A DNA stretch of 64,000 nt from assembly GCF_000002985.6 (NCBI RefSeq), contig NC_003279.8, positions 11,284,001 to 11,348,000 on the forward strand, written 5' to 3'. The notes beneath the pieces were generated by a model that saw nothing but the letters and a program-made list of their open reading frames with translations, ran no database searches and was not told the origin of the DNA. The position numbers were made by a program, and so were the translations under genes. This DNA is from Caenorhabditis elegans (taxonomy: Eukaryota > Nematoda > Chromadorea > Rhabditida > Rhabditidae). Every line of letters starts with the position of its first letter. The first letter of the stretch is position 1. Shown here in pieces: positions 30,801 to 42,500 of the stretch.

Positions 30801-33533
30801 TAAAAAACTGCAATTTTTAGGATAAAAATCACTAAAAAACTGCAATTTTTAGGCTAAAAATCACTTAAAAAACTGCAATTTTTAGTCTAAAAATCACGAA
30901 AAAACCGCAATTTTTAAGCTAAAAATCACGAAAAAACAGCAATTTTTAAGCTGAAAATCACAAAAAAAAACTGCAATTTTTAAGCTAAAAATCACTAAAA
31001 AACTGCATTTTTTAAGCTAAAATCACTAAAAAACTGCAATTTTTAGGATAAAAATCACTAAAAAACCGCAATTTTTAAGCTGAAAATCACAAAAAAAAAC
31101 TGCAATTTTTAAGCTAAAAATCACTAAAAAACTGCATTTTTTAAGCTAAAAATCACTAAAAAACTGCAATTTTTAGGATAAAAATCACTAAAAATCGCCA
31201 ATTCCAGTACCTGCAGCCGCCAAATTCGCACTCCGCCTCGACACAACGACACAAACTTCACGGAGCAGAAGCATATCGCTAAAAGTGGCTCCTTCGATGC
31301 CGAGCTCGTCCATGATCTGTCGGGTATTACTGTAGACACCGCAATCGTCGCTGAAAATGCAAAAAAAAGTAGTTTTTATCGATTTTTTCCACAAAATTTG
31401 ACCATTTTATTACATTTTAGACGTATTTTTTCAAGGGAAAAGCTCTGAAAAAAATGTGTTAAAATTTCGATTTTTTGGCCATTTTTGACTGAAAAAAAAA
31501 CCCCAAATTTTTACAAATTTTTAAGTCGGAAAAAGTCGTAAAAAATGATTTTTCCGGGGGTAAAACGCTGAAAATTAAAGTTTTTCCGTAAAAAACACGA
31601 TTTTTTACCAAGAATTCATCAAAAAAATCGGAAAAACCCCCATTTTTACCCTAAAATTATCGATTTTTTTCAGCAAAAACCGCCTGAAACTCACTGCAAA
31701 ATTTCGGAAATATATTTCGTCGGAAACGTATTTCGAGTACGGAGCATTTTCGAGCCAATTCCATTAAAGAGCACTTTATTCTCACAGAGTCGCTCCAAAA
31801 CCAGACGGACGAGCTCTCCCATGCACATTCCGGCGATTAGCTTGTCGAGACTGAAAATTTTGGGTTTTATGAGGGTTTTTGGGCTGAAAATCGGGCTTTT
31901 TTCGCTTAAATACTGAAAATTTTATTTAAAAACTGCAAAAACCGCCATTTTTTGTTAAGAATGCAAATATTCCCCAAATTTTTTTTCGGTGGCCGAGTTT
32001 CATCTTTCACGGCCACGATTGTTGGAAATTAATCGATTTTTATTGATTTTTTGCCTGATTATAGGTGAAAATTCCATTTAAAATGTGCAAAAAATCAGAA
32101 ATTTTCCAGATTTTTTCGGTGGCCGAGTTTTCTCTTTCTCGGCCATCAACGAAAATTTGTGGAAAAAAGATTTTTATTGATTTTTTGGCTGAAAATCAGG
32201 AATTTATGCTTAAAATACTGAAAATTCCATTTAAAATGTGCAAAAAATCAGAAATTTTCCAGATTTTTTCGGTGGCCGAGTTTTCTCTTTCTCGGCCATC
32301 AACGAAAATTTGTGGAAAAAAGATTTTTATTGATTTTTTGGCTGAAAATCAGGAATTTATGCTTAAAATACTGAAAATTCCATTAAAAAACTGCAAAAAA
32401 TCAGAAATTTTCCAATTTTTTTCGGTGGCCGAGTTTTATCTTTCTCGGCCATCAATGAAAATTTATGAAAAATCAATCAATTTTTATTGATTTTATCAAA
32501 TAAAAAATACGAAATTTCACCCTACAAACTCGAAAGAAACCTATTTTTGTTAGAAATTCAAATTTTTTCCAAATTTTTTCGGTGGCCGAGTTTTCTCTTT
32601 CTCGGCCATCAATGAAAATTGATAAAAATCGATCAATTTTCGCTGTTTTTATCGATTTTTCCATTGAAAATATTGAAAATTCCATTGAAGATCTGCAAAA
32701 ATTCAGAAATTTTCCAGATTTTTTCGCTGGCCGAGTTTTTTTCTTTCGCGGCCATCAACGAAAATTGAAATTTTACAGATTTTTATCAATTTTTCGAATA
32801 AAAAAACTGAAATGTCCTTTTAAAACCTGCAAACCCTCAATGTTTTCTTAAAAATTCAAATATTGTCCACATTTTTTCGGTGGCCGAGTTTTCTCTTTCG
32901 CGGCCATCAATGAAAATTGGTGGAAATAAATCAATTTTTATCGATTTTTCACTAAAAGTAGTGCAAATTGCATAAAAAACTGCAAAAAATTTGATTTTCA
33001 AAGATTTTTTACGCCGAAAAAACCAAAAAACCTACGAATTAACGCCAGGATGATCGGATTTTGAGTCAACAATTTTATCATATCTTGTGAAAATATAATC
33101 AGCTTCTCCATTATCACCAAATCCTCCCCATTCCGTATCGATTATCATCTGAAAACATAAAAAATTGCACTTTTTTCCGGAAAAATTAGAGAAAAATCGA
33201 AAATTTTTGACTGAAAAGTTGATTTTTTTCGAAAAATTGCAATATTTTAGTGATTTTTTATCTGAAAATTGTCGAAAAAAAATCGATTTTTTCTCAAATT
33301 TTCGCCAAAAATGTCGATTTTTTGTACCGATTTATGATTATAATCCTCCGTAGCGTTGGCCAATCCGTGCACAATCTTCCTGGAATCTTCCATATATGAA
33401 GCATTTGTTCCGGTTCCAATAATTACGCCAATATCACAGTGACCGCCTGCAAAAAACGGCGTGTTTTCAGAGGTTTGTAGAGGAAAAATCTTGATTTTTG
33501 GGCTATTTTTACTAGGTAAACTGTATACATAAA

Positions 33534-33585
<52 letters not shown>

Positions 33586-36500
33586 TATATGTATACTATA
33601 AATATATTGTATAGTATGTAGTATGTATACAGTGCGTCCAACTTCTATAGCACCCATCTCTAATTTGGCGGTTTGGAGCTTTTCAAAATATTTTCAGGAA
33701 AAGTGTTAGTGCAGTTCGATAGCAAATGTTGAAAAACCTATGCTCCCCAATTATTATTATGATATCTTAAAAATCACGGAAATTAGGTCAAAATATCGGA
33801 AAAATGGCCGTCCAACTTCTATAGCAACTTTCTATCCCCCTCTGATTTTTGACAATTTCCGGTAAAATCGGGGGTTTCTTTGTTATTCATGAATTTATTT
33901 TGTGAATAACTTCACACCAAAATGATCAGACGGTTTCACTTTTACATTTAAAAAATAAATATACCACTTGAAAACACGTGGAATGCCTGTGATTGTCCTG
34001 GAACGTTCTTATTTGCTTCAGAGGCCATATCTCGGCTCCCAATCGGTTTCGCAACACCAAACTTTATCAAAATGTTCTTCTCCGTCTAGTTATTACTATG
34101 TAATTAGTTGTAGAGAACATTCATTCATATTAACCAAATGGAAAAGGGAGTAACTGCAGTGATTTTTAGAAGGCTTGATTTAACTCTGGAAACGAGCGTT
34201 TGGAGGCGCAGAGATAATGATTGAGAATACATTTTCGACAAAAAATTACTAAATTATAACAAAAATTGAAAATTATATTATATGAACATCAAATCCGTGG
34301 AAATCCATGGATAAATCAAATGCCAGACTAATTGTCGCATGTTAGCTTGAGAAAACTACTTGCGGCCTCGCTTTGCCTTTGTCCTCTTTTTTGAGCGGTC
34401 TCGTGAACTCGTCTAAATAAAATTTCAAAGACTTCTAATCAAAATCGAAGCTTCAAAGATATTTAAATCATATGAGCTGAAATTCTATACCATACAAAGT
34501 CAAAACCTTCAGCTCTGCGCCTTCAAACGCTCGTTTCCAGAGTTAAATCAAGCCTTCTAAAAATCACTGCAGTTACTCCCTTTTCCATTTGGTTAATATG
34601 AATGAATGTTCTCTACAACTAATTACATAGTAATAACTAGACGGAGAAGAACATTTTGATAAAGTTTGGTGTTGCGAAACCGATTGGGAGCCGAGATATG
34701 GCCTCTGAAGCAAATAAGAACGTTCCAGGACAATCACAGGCATTCCACGTGTTTTCAAGTGGTATATTTATTTTTTAAATGTAAAAGTGAAACCGTCTGA
34801 TCATTTTGGTGTGAAGTTATTCACAAAATAAATTCATGAATAACAAAGAAACCCCCGATTTTACCGGAAATTGTCAAAAATCAGAGGGGGATAGAAAGTT
34901 GCTATAGAAGTTGGACGGCCATTTTTCCGATATTTTGACCTAATTTCCGTGATTTTTAAGATATCATAATAATAATTGGGGAGCATAGGTTTTTCAACAT
35001 TTGCTATCGAACTGCACTAACACTTTTCCTGAAAATATTTTGAAAAGCTCCAAACCGCCAAATTAGAGATGGGTGCTATAGAAGTTGGACGCACTGTATA
35101 TATATATATAGTATATAAATATGTATATACTATAGAAATTATATATGTATATATACTATATAAACTATATATAGTATATATACATATATAATTTCTATAG
35201 TATATACAAATTTAAATACTATAAATATACTATATATAAAAAACTCGGCCAGCGAAAAAATCTGAAAATTTCTGATTTTTTGCAGATTTTAAATGAAATT
35301 TTTACTTTTTTCAGCGGAAAAATCGATAAAAACAGCGAAAATTGATCGATTTTTATCAATTTTCATTGATGGCCGAGAAAGAGAAAACTCGGCCACCAAA
35401 AAAATTTGGAAATTCCCATTTTTGCAAATTTTTTAAAATATACATACTACATACTATACAATTTATTAATAGTATACATATATATATACTAAATAAACTA
35501 TATACATGCATACTACATACTGTATAATATATATATATATATGAAAATTCGATGATTTTTGGCCTAAAACTGAGAAATTCTGGTATATATATATATACAT
35601 TAGAAAAACGTTTTCAGAGATTTTTTGGCTTTTTAAGTAGATTTTTGCACACAAAACATTACAATTTCTCAGTTTTAGGCCAAAAATCATTGAATTTTCC
35701 TAATTTTCAGCTCATTTTCAACCGGAAAAAAGGTTACAAACCAGCTTCATATGCAGCTGCAACCATTGTACCAACTGTATCATTAATCAATGCAACTATA
35801 TTCACTTTAACACGTCCATCACGTGCAATCGCATCTTCTAACAGTTGTACGACGTCTTCGCCCACGCATCCTGTCGCTGTTACTCCTTTTGTCCATCTGT
35901 GAAAATGCCCTCTTTTTTTTTGTTGAATTTTTGGGTCCCACCACGCGATTTGTGGGTTACTGTACCTGAGCAGCGTGGCCGATCGGAGCCCGGTTTGATC
36001 GCAGGGATACGAGAAAGTGAATCCAACAGGCAAATGCTCATCGGCGAGCTCACGTTCGACAAGAAAATCGCACAGAGCTTTGGCAATGTAGTCGAAAAGC
36101 TGAAAACATTTTTTTGGAATTTTCTGGAAAATCAGGAAATTTAGGCTAATTTTAGCGATTTTTTTAAAATTTTTAGGTGAAAATTCAGTGAAAAGCGGGA
36201 AAAAATTAGTTTTTCATGCGAAAAATTAAAAAATTAAAAGGTTTTCCGGCTTAAAATGCAAACTTTTCCCCAGTTTTCAGGCTGAAAATCTCGAATTTTT
36301 AGATTTTTGAGGTCGAAAACAAGACATTTTCAGGTTTTTCTGTATGAAAACCACCAAATTTTCCGGGTTTTCCGGCTGAAATTTATGAAATTTCAGGGTT
36401 TTCTTATTGAAAATCGCGAAATTTTCAGCTTTTTACGCGTAAAAAGTCCAATTTCTCAGACTTTTTAGGCTAAAAAACTAAAATTTTCCGGTGGGGGGCT

Positions 36501-39092
36501 TCAGGCTGAAAATTAGGAAATTTCCAGGTTTTCCGGCTAAAACTTATAAAATCTCAGGGTTTTAGGCTGAAAATCACCATATTTTAAGGTTTTCAGGCTG
36601 AAAATTACGGAATTTTCAGGTTTTTACGCTTAAAAAGTCCAATTTCTCGGACTTTTCAGGCTGGAAAACATGAAATTTCTCAGATTTTTTAGGTTAAAAA
36701 ACTAGAATTTTCCGGTTTTTAGACTGAAAATCACGAAATTTTGAGATTTTTTAAGTTAAAAAACCAAAAATTTCCAGTTTTTTTGGCTGAAAACTTCGAA
36801 TTTTTAGATTTTTGAGGTCGAAAACAAGGAATTTTCAGGTTTTCAGGCTGAAAATCACGAAATTTTCCAATTTTCAAGCTAAAACACGCAATTTTTCCGG
36901 TTTTTCCGGCTGAAAATCGCGGAATTTTCAGGTTTTTTTATGAGAAAAAACCAAAATTTCTCAGATTTTGAGGCTGAAAATCACAATTTCTCAGTTTTTT
37001 GGGTTTGAAAACCGGAATTTTTCGGTTTTTTCAAGCTAAAATACGCAATTTTTCAGTTTTATCCCTCTGAAATTTATGAAATTTCAGGGGTTTCAGGCTG
37101 AAAATGTCAATTTCTCGGATTTTTTAGGGTAAAAAACCAAAATTTTCCAGGTTTTCATGCTGAAAATCCCCAATTTTCAAGTTTTTCATAGCTTTTTTTC
37201 TGCTTTTTTCACGAAAATTCCCAATTTTCATGGTTTTCTTCAAATTTCAGTGGCAATTTCTTCAACTTTTATCGCTTTTTTTCCAGTTTTTCAGCGCGTT
37301 TTCAGGCTAAAAATCCCGATTTCCTCGTACTTTTTGTCCGGTTCCATGCATTGCGGCATTTGGCATTCTTGTATTAAATTGTTTAGTTCTCATCGGCTCA
37401 CCGGGCTCCAGTTCCATCAACATTACACGTAGATTTGTGCCTCCGAGGTCCATTGCAACGAATTTTCCACGTTCTGCAAAAGAAAATCATTGATTTTTAC
37501 TGAAAATTCGGCGGAAAGTGGCTGATTTTGGTGTAGGTGGCTTAGAAAATGGTGAACTGGGATTTCTAGGCCACCTAAAGTTAGGCCATAGTATGACAGT
37601 TGTTGTTTTGCCGCAAGAATGGAGTTCTTGGTAAAAATCTGGTGGAAAATGAGTAGGTGGCCTAGAAAAAGCTAGTTTTGGATTTCTAGGCTACCTAAAG
37701 TTAGGCCATGGTGTGAATTCATTGAAATTTACGATTTTTTCAGTAGAACATGAAATTTTCGTGAAAATTTGGCGCAAAATTGCTGCTTTTGGTGATGGTG
37801 GCCTAGAAAATGGAGGCCTGGGATTTCTAGGCCACCAAAAATTAGGCCATAGGCTGAAAATATGAAAATCAACGTTTTTTCAGCAGAACATGGAATTTTC
37901 TTGAAAATTCGGGGGAAATGAATGAGTTTTGTGTAGGTGGCCTAGAAAATGATGGGTTTGGATTTCTAGGCCACCAAAAGCTAGGCCATGGATTGAAAAA
38001 TCGAATTTTTAGCCAATTTTTCGGATTTTTTGAATTTTCAGTCAAATTTTCTACGTTTTCAAGAGAAAAATCAGTGATTTTTATGAAAATTCTTGCTTTG
38101 GTGGCCTAGAAAATGGTATATTTGGATTTCTAGGCCACCAACTGGAAAGTTAGGCCACGACCGTAAAAACCCATTCTTAGGCCATTTTTTCTCGATTTTT
38201 CGATTAAAAACCTTTTCCATTCGGCAATTCTGGCACAAAAGATGGTAACATTGCAATTGTGGACCGTTCCAAGCCGGATTCCAGTCCTCGATCCATATTA
38301 TCTGATAAATGGGACATCATTCGTCGGAGAGTCGTATTTGACAGCTTAAACTCGGCCATCACGGATTCCAGCTGCAAAAATATCGATTTTTAGGTGGTAA
38401 ATTGGTTGGTGGCCGTGAAATTTGGGTTTCTAGGCCACCGAATGGAAAAGTTAGGCCACGGACTGATTTTTGATCAAATTTTGATATTTTTAACGGGTTT
38501 TAGAGTTAAAAAGCAGCAAATACTCAAATTGTATTTTACGGTGGCCTAGAAAACCCAAAACCGGATTTCTAGGCCACCAATTCGGAAAGTTAGGCCATCG
38601 ATTCGAATTTCGGTGATTTTCGAAGATTTTCACTTTTTTGGACATTGAAAATGAAGTTAATATCAGATTTTTCTGAAAAGGTGGCCTAGCCGGATTTCGA
38701 GACCACCAATTCGAAAAGTTAGGCCATGGACTGATTTTTAGTGAAATTTTGCATTTTTCGACTATTTTTTACGACAATTTCAGCGAAATATGCCAATTTA
38801 TTGTGTATTATAAGGATTTTCATGCTTAAAAAGCCATTTTCAACAGTTTTTCTCCCGAAATTTTCCGCCAAATCTCCCACCGAAATCGATTCTTCATTCA
38901 GTTTCGACGCCATTTTTGCCAGCGGAGTCGTCGGCGTCCGCGGGCTCTTTTTTCCCTTTCCATGGGCTTGTGAACGCCATATCCTGAAGAAAAATGCGGT
39001 TTTATCGATTTTATCGATTTTTCCCGGGCGGAAAAAATTGAAAAATGTGAAAAATACCGATATTGAATGCCGAGCTCGATGATACCCAGCAT
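27821..39092 (-). CDS. hxk-2: Hexokinase (564 aa, 13 exons)
   Basis: Phosphorylates glucose at C6 using ATP, the first step of glycolysis. Exons: 39058-39092 (ATG), 38845-38983, 38212-38371, 37331-37473, 35966-36099, 35742-35896, 33328-33446, 33036-33148, 31695-31850, 31211-31350, 29370-29506, 28035-28140, 27821-27978 (TAA); 1695 nt, all phases close. Motifs in order: LPSFVPELPNG, FVAMDLGGTNLRV (phosphate 1), LPVGFTFSYPCDQ (about 182-194, glucose site), WTKG, ALINDTVGTM (catalytic Asp about 243), IIGTGTNASYM, DTEWGGFG, LVAIDGSTYKYHP and TGDGSGRGAALIAA. This is a single 50-kDa-type catalytic unit with about 60 extra N-terminal residues. It also has an unusual Glu/Arg/Lys-rich C-terminal coiled-coil tail of about 60 residues. 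The symbol rests on memory that C. elegans hxk-2 neighbours cdk-9. Confidence 0.9.
28190..29290. repeat. CTACAGTAACC repeats with a ~97-bp higher-order array
   Basis: Within hexokinase intron 11 (28141-29369). From 28800 to 29165, a 26-bp unit (GACCTACAGTACCCCTGTCC + TAGAAT) is arranged in blocks that restart with TATGCCTGTG at about 28890, 28987 and 29083, a period of about 97 bp. Outside that core the words are degenerate. Confidence 0.9.
29550..31195. repeat. ~32-bp tandem array in hexokinase intron 10
   Basis: About 50 copies of TAAAAATCACTAAAAAACTG + CAATTTTTAGG(C/A). Variants (GGCT, GGAT, GTCT; ACTAAAC versus ACTAAAA) are themselves organised in larger repeated blocks. In the gene's sense direction each unit contains TTGCAG and TTTTTTAG, both resembling 3' splice sites. 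The array fills almost the whole intron (29507-31210). Confidence 0.95.
31970..32960. repeat. GGTGGCCGAG...CTCGGCCATCAA tandem units in hexokinase intron 8
   Basis: Seven or so units of 130-175 bp, each with TTTTTTCGGTGGCCGAGTTT...CTTTCTCGGCCATCAA. Units at about 32090-32260 and 32260-32430 are almost identical 173-bp neighbours. This is a local variant of the GGCCTAG family. One such unit also occurs at about 35365-35400. Confidence 0.92.
33535..33620. repeat. (TA)n microsatellite
   Basis: About 22 TA dinucleotides, then imperfect TATAC/TATGTATAC, directly left of the foldback element. Confidence 0.95.
33631..35096. mobile_element. 1.47-kb foldback transposon (about 590-bp inverted arms)
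   Basis: Termini CAGTGCGTCCAACTTCTATA and the reverse complement, each next to TA. Arms 33631 to about 34220 and about 34507 to 35096 (coordinate sum 68726-68727); loop of about 285 bp. Both arms contain an identical 61-codon spurious ORF. The TA target and CAGTG ends suggest a Tc1/mariner-type non-autonomous foldback. It is inserted in hexokinase intron 6. Confidence 0.92.
35097..35620. repeat. TA/ATATAC-rich tract with imperfect palindromes
   Basis: Includes a palindrome around 35125-35205 (AATTATATATGTATATATAC mirrored by GTATATATACATATATAATT) and further ATATAT runs at 35470-35600. Confidence 0.85.
36110..37325. repeat. Low-complexity TTTTCAGGCTGAAAATC repeats (hexokinase intron 4)
   Basis: About 30 degenerate units of AAATTTTCAGG(T/C)TTT...GGCTGAAAATC. 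No exon is missed: the frame joins directly from 37331 to 36099. Confidence 0.8.
37520..38725. repeat. GGCCTAG hairpin repeats in hexokinase introns 2 and 3
   Basis: Nine or so units, GGTGGCCTAGAAAATGG...TTTCTAGGCCACC...AAGTTAGGCCA, spaced about 130 bp apart. They are absent from the exon at 38212-38371, which lies inside the field. Confidence 0.92.
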
Positions 39093-39531
39093 TTTGTGTA
39101 GATTTTTGGGCTGAAAATGTTAATTTTGACATTAAAAAATAGTGGGAAAACAGATTTTTTATTTGTTTTTAAGAAAAATAAAATAATAAAAACCACGGGT
39201 TTCAGGGGCACACACAAATTGTCAATATTTTTGAGTGAAGATTTGACGAGAAGACGAGGAAAAACATGACGAAGAGACGCAGGCGAAACCCTTCGAAATT
39301 GATGATAGAAATGCTTTTTTTTTTGCAAAATAAAATAAAATACGGAAAATGTCAAGTGTGTGCGGCGGTTTGCAAATATCGCGCGCCCGCATTGCAATTG
39401 AGCCACTCCGCCCCTTTTCTCTATTTCTCAATGTTTTTTTTTGCAATTTTCCTCTATTTTTTCGGTTTTTTCGCAATTTTTTCGCAATTTTTAATGTTTT
39501 TTTCCACAAAAATTAACAATTTTCAGAGCAA
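39093..39531. promoter_or_regulatory. Shared divergent 5' region of hexokinase and cdk-9
   Basis: Only 439 bp separate the two ATGs. A GC-rich island at about 39378-39413 (TCGCGCGCCCGCATTGCAAT then GAGCCACTCCGCCCC) stands out in otherwise AT-rich sequence. It is a candidate bidirectional core promoter with a GC-box-like CTCCGCCCC. No TATA is evident. Inference from position and composition. Confidence 0.6.
39519..39526 (+). promoter_or_regulatory. Probable trans-splice acceptor before cdk-9
   Basis: ATTTTCAG ends 5 bases before the ATG at 39532. No upstream exon is needed and the distance to the start is typical of SL1 trans-splicing in nematodes. Confidence 0.55.
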
Positions 39532-42500
39532 ATGAGTGCTCAAAACTATCACGCCGGCCTCCACCAGTCGAGTACACAGAGGTTCGTTGGATTTTAAGCG
39601 AGAAAACCCCCGGTTTTTCGTTGATTTTCACTAGAAATTCGTGATTTTAACGTGAAAAACACCCCAGATAACTAAAAAATCCACGATTTTGATTTGCAAA
39701 ACAAAAAAATCAAAAAAAAATTCGCAGAAAATTGATTTTTCGGCAGTTTTTGAGTGAATTTTCACACCGAAATTTATTAAATTAGCGATTTTAACAGCAT
39801 TTTCCACTGAAATATCACCAAAAATCCAAATTTAAACCTAAATTTTCACTAAAAACCGAGTTTTCCACCTTTCTGAGCAGATATTTATCGATTTTAAGCA
39901 ATTTTAGAGAGTTTTCCGCTGAAATTTTCGAAATTTTCCCCGAAAAATCGATATTTTCATATGAAAAACTATTAAAAAACTATAGTGAAAATCGCTGTTT
40001 TTTCCAACTTTCAGTTTTTTAGGCTGTTTTTTTCACTAAAAAGTCGATTTTCACCCGAAAAAACCGGGGTTTTCAACTATTTTTACTCATTTTAAAGCAA
40101 TTTTAGGGTGATTTTCACTGAAATTTCTCATTTTTCCCAATAAAAATCGATATTCTCGTTGAAAAACTACGGAAAATCCCTGTTTTTCCAACTTTTTCAG
40201 TAGGTTTAGGGTGTTTTTTCACTAAAAAATCCAAATTTTTTCGATTTTCCCCTAAGAAACCCGGTTTTTCACCTATTTTTGGGTAATTTTCACTGAAATT
40301 TCCAATTTTTCCCCTCGAAAAATCGATATTTTTACGTAAAAGACACCTTTTGAACACTAATTTCCACTGGAAATCCCTGTTTTTTTCACCAAAAACCCAA
40401 ATTTAAACCTAAATTTTCACTAAAAACCGGGTTTTCCATCTTTCTGAGCAGATATTTATCGATTTTAAGCAATTTTAGAGGGTTTTTCGCTGAAAATTAC
40501 CTCAAAATCACTCCGAAAAATCGATATTTTCATGTGAAAACTACTGAAAATCGCTGTTTTTTCCAACATGTTCATTTTTTTGTACTAAAAAGTTTTCGTC
40601 CGAAAAAAACCGATTTTTCACCTATTTTTACTCATTTTAAAGCAATTTTAGAGTGATTTTTCCCCGAAAAATCAATATTTTTACGTAAAAAACACCTTTT
40701 TAACACTAATTTCCACTGGATTTTTTTCGGCAAAAATAATGAAAATTCACTCAAAATTCGTGATTTTAACGTGAAAAACACCCCAAAAAACCGAAAAATC
40801 CACGATTTTGATGACAAATCCCCTAAAAAGTACTCATTTCCACCCAAAAAACCGCATTTTTTCATGTCCAGACCTCCGAAGCGGCCGAACACCGAGCATG
40901 CTCAGGAGCCGCCGAAAAGGTACGGAATTTAGGATGGAAAGTCGATATTTTCCACTGCAACTTTTTCCTCACGAGGGACGAGGAAAAGTGGTTTCTAGGC
41001 CATGGCCGAGGAGCCGACAAGTTTCAGCGGCCATTTATCTTGCTTTGTTTTCCGCCTGTTTTCTTTTGTTTTTCACAGCTTTTTCCCGTTTTTTCTTAAT
41101 AAAACTGATAAATAAATATTTTTTGCAGATGCTAAAACAATTTCCAAGTGAAAAAATTATGCATTCAGTGGGCAAGCAGCGGTGAAAATGGTCAATGCAA
41201 TATGATGGATTACGGGAATACAAAACCCAAACTTTTCCCCAAAAATGATACATATGATGTTTAGATGGTAAAAGTACCTGATTTTCATAACGAGACCGCT
41301 GAAAAAGTTTTGAGGTTTCCAAAATTCAACTTTTTTGGTGAAAAAGTCGAGATTTTCACCAAAAAAGTCAAAACTTTTTCAGCGGTCTCGTTATGAAAAT
41401 CAGGTACTTTTACCATCTAAACATCATATGTATCATTTTTGGGGAAAAGTTTGGGTTTTGTATTCCCGTAATCCATCATATTGCATTGACCACTTTCACC
41501 GCTGCTTGCCCACTGAATACATAATTTTTTTAATTGGAAATTGTTTTAGCATCTGCAAAAAGTATTTATTTATCAGTTTTATTAAGAAAAAACGGGAAAA
41601 ATCGATGAAAAACGAAAGAAAACAGGCGGAAAACAAAGCAAGATAAATGGCCGCTGAAACTTGTCGGCTCCTCGGCCATGGCCTAGAAACCACTTTTCCT
41701 CGTCCCTCGTGAGGAAAAAGTTGCAGTGTAATTTCCCATTTTTCAGAGCTCTAATCGGCGGTCAAACGACTCCATCATCATCCGGCGGTGGACAAACACC
41801 AAATGGAACAAATTATGAGCTTGAAGTGAAGCAGCAACTATCGAATTATCAGAAGCTCTTCGATCAGGCAACGTATCCGTTTATTCGAGATGTTTCCACG
41901 TATGAGAAGCTGAATAAGATTGGACAGGGCACTTTTGGGCAAGTTTTGCAGGGCCGAAAATCGAGGAATTCGTGTGAAAAAATTGCTGAAAAACCGGAAA
42001 AATTCGGCGGAAAATCGGCAAAAAAACACATTTTTTAAATGGATTTTAACCGAAATTTTACTCCAAAAAACCTAAAATTCCGCGGAAAATGAAGACGTGG
42101 CCTAGAAAAATCATTTGAAAAGCTCGGTCATCATTTCTCAAGCGATGCCCTAGAAAACTCCGCTGGGAAAAACTCGGCCACTGCAAAAAACCTGTTTTTT
42201 TCCATTAAAAAACCACTCAAAAACAGCGTTTTCCATGTGGTGGCCTAGAAAAATCCTCTAAAAAAACTTCGGCCACCTCGAAAAAACCTGATTTTTTTCT
42301 GTAAAAACCGCTCAAAAACAGCGATTTTTATGTGGTGGCCTAGAAAAATCCACTAGGTATACCTCGGCCACCGCAAAAAACCTGTTTTTCAGTGAAAAAC
42401 GCTCAAAAACTGCATTTTTCATGAAATGGTCTAGAAAACTCCACTAGAAAAACTCGGCCACCAGTGAAAAAACTTCGGCCACCGCAAAAAAACTTCGGCC

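Noticed and set aside
32065-32490. 141-codon ORF with internally repeated protein sequence (MCKKSEIFQIFSVAEFSLSRP)
   Set aside because: It is the translation of the tandem GGCCGAG repeats inside a hexokinase intron, on the opposite strand to the gene. The protein repeat simply mirrors the DNA repeat.
33247-33657. 136-codon minus-strand ORF spanning a hexokinase exon and the TA microsatellite
   Set aside because: Only the exon part (33328-33446) is real; the (IY)n stretch is translated TA repeat within an intron.
33968-34758. Paired identical 61-codon ORFs
   Set aside because: They are mirror images within the foldback transposon arms with no family resemblance and no codon signal.
36110-37330. 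Possible CRISPR-like regular repeats in hexokinase intron 4 and the 32-bp array at 29550
   Set aside because: This is eukaryotic intronic tandem or low-complexity sequence; there are no unique spacers between repeats and no cas genes.
41035-41646. Paired ORFs of about 95-103 codons in cdk-9 intron 2
   Set aside because: Translations of the two hairpin arms; no conserved domain and they overlap a clear intron.
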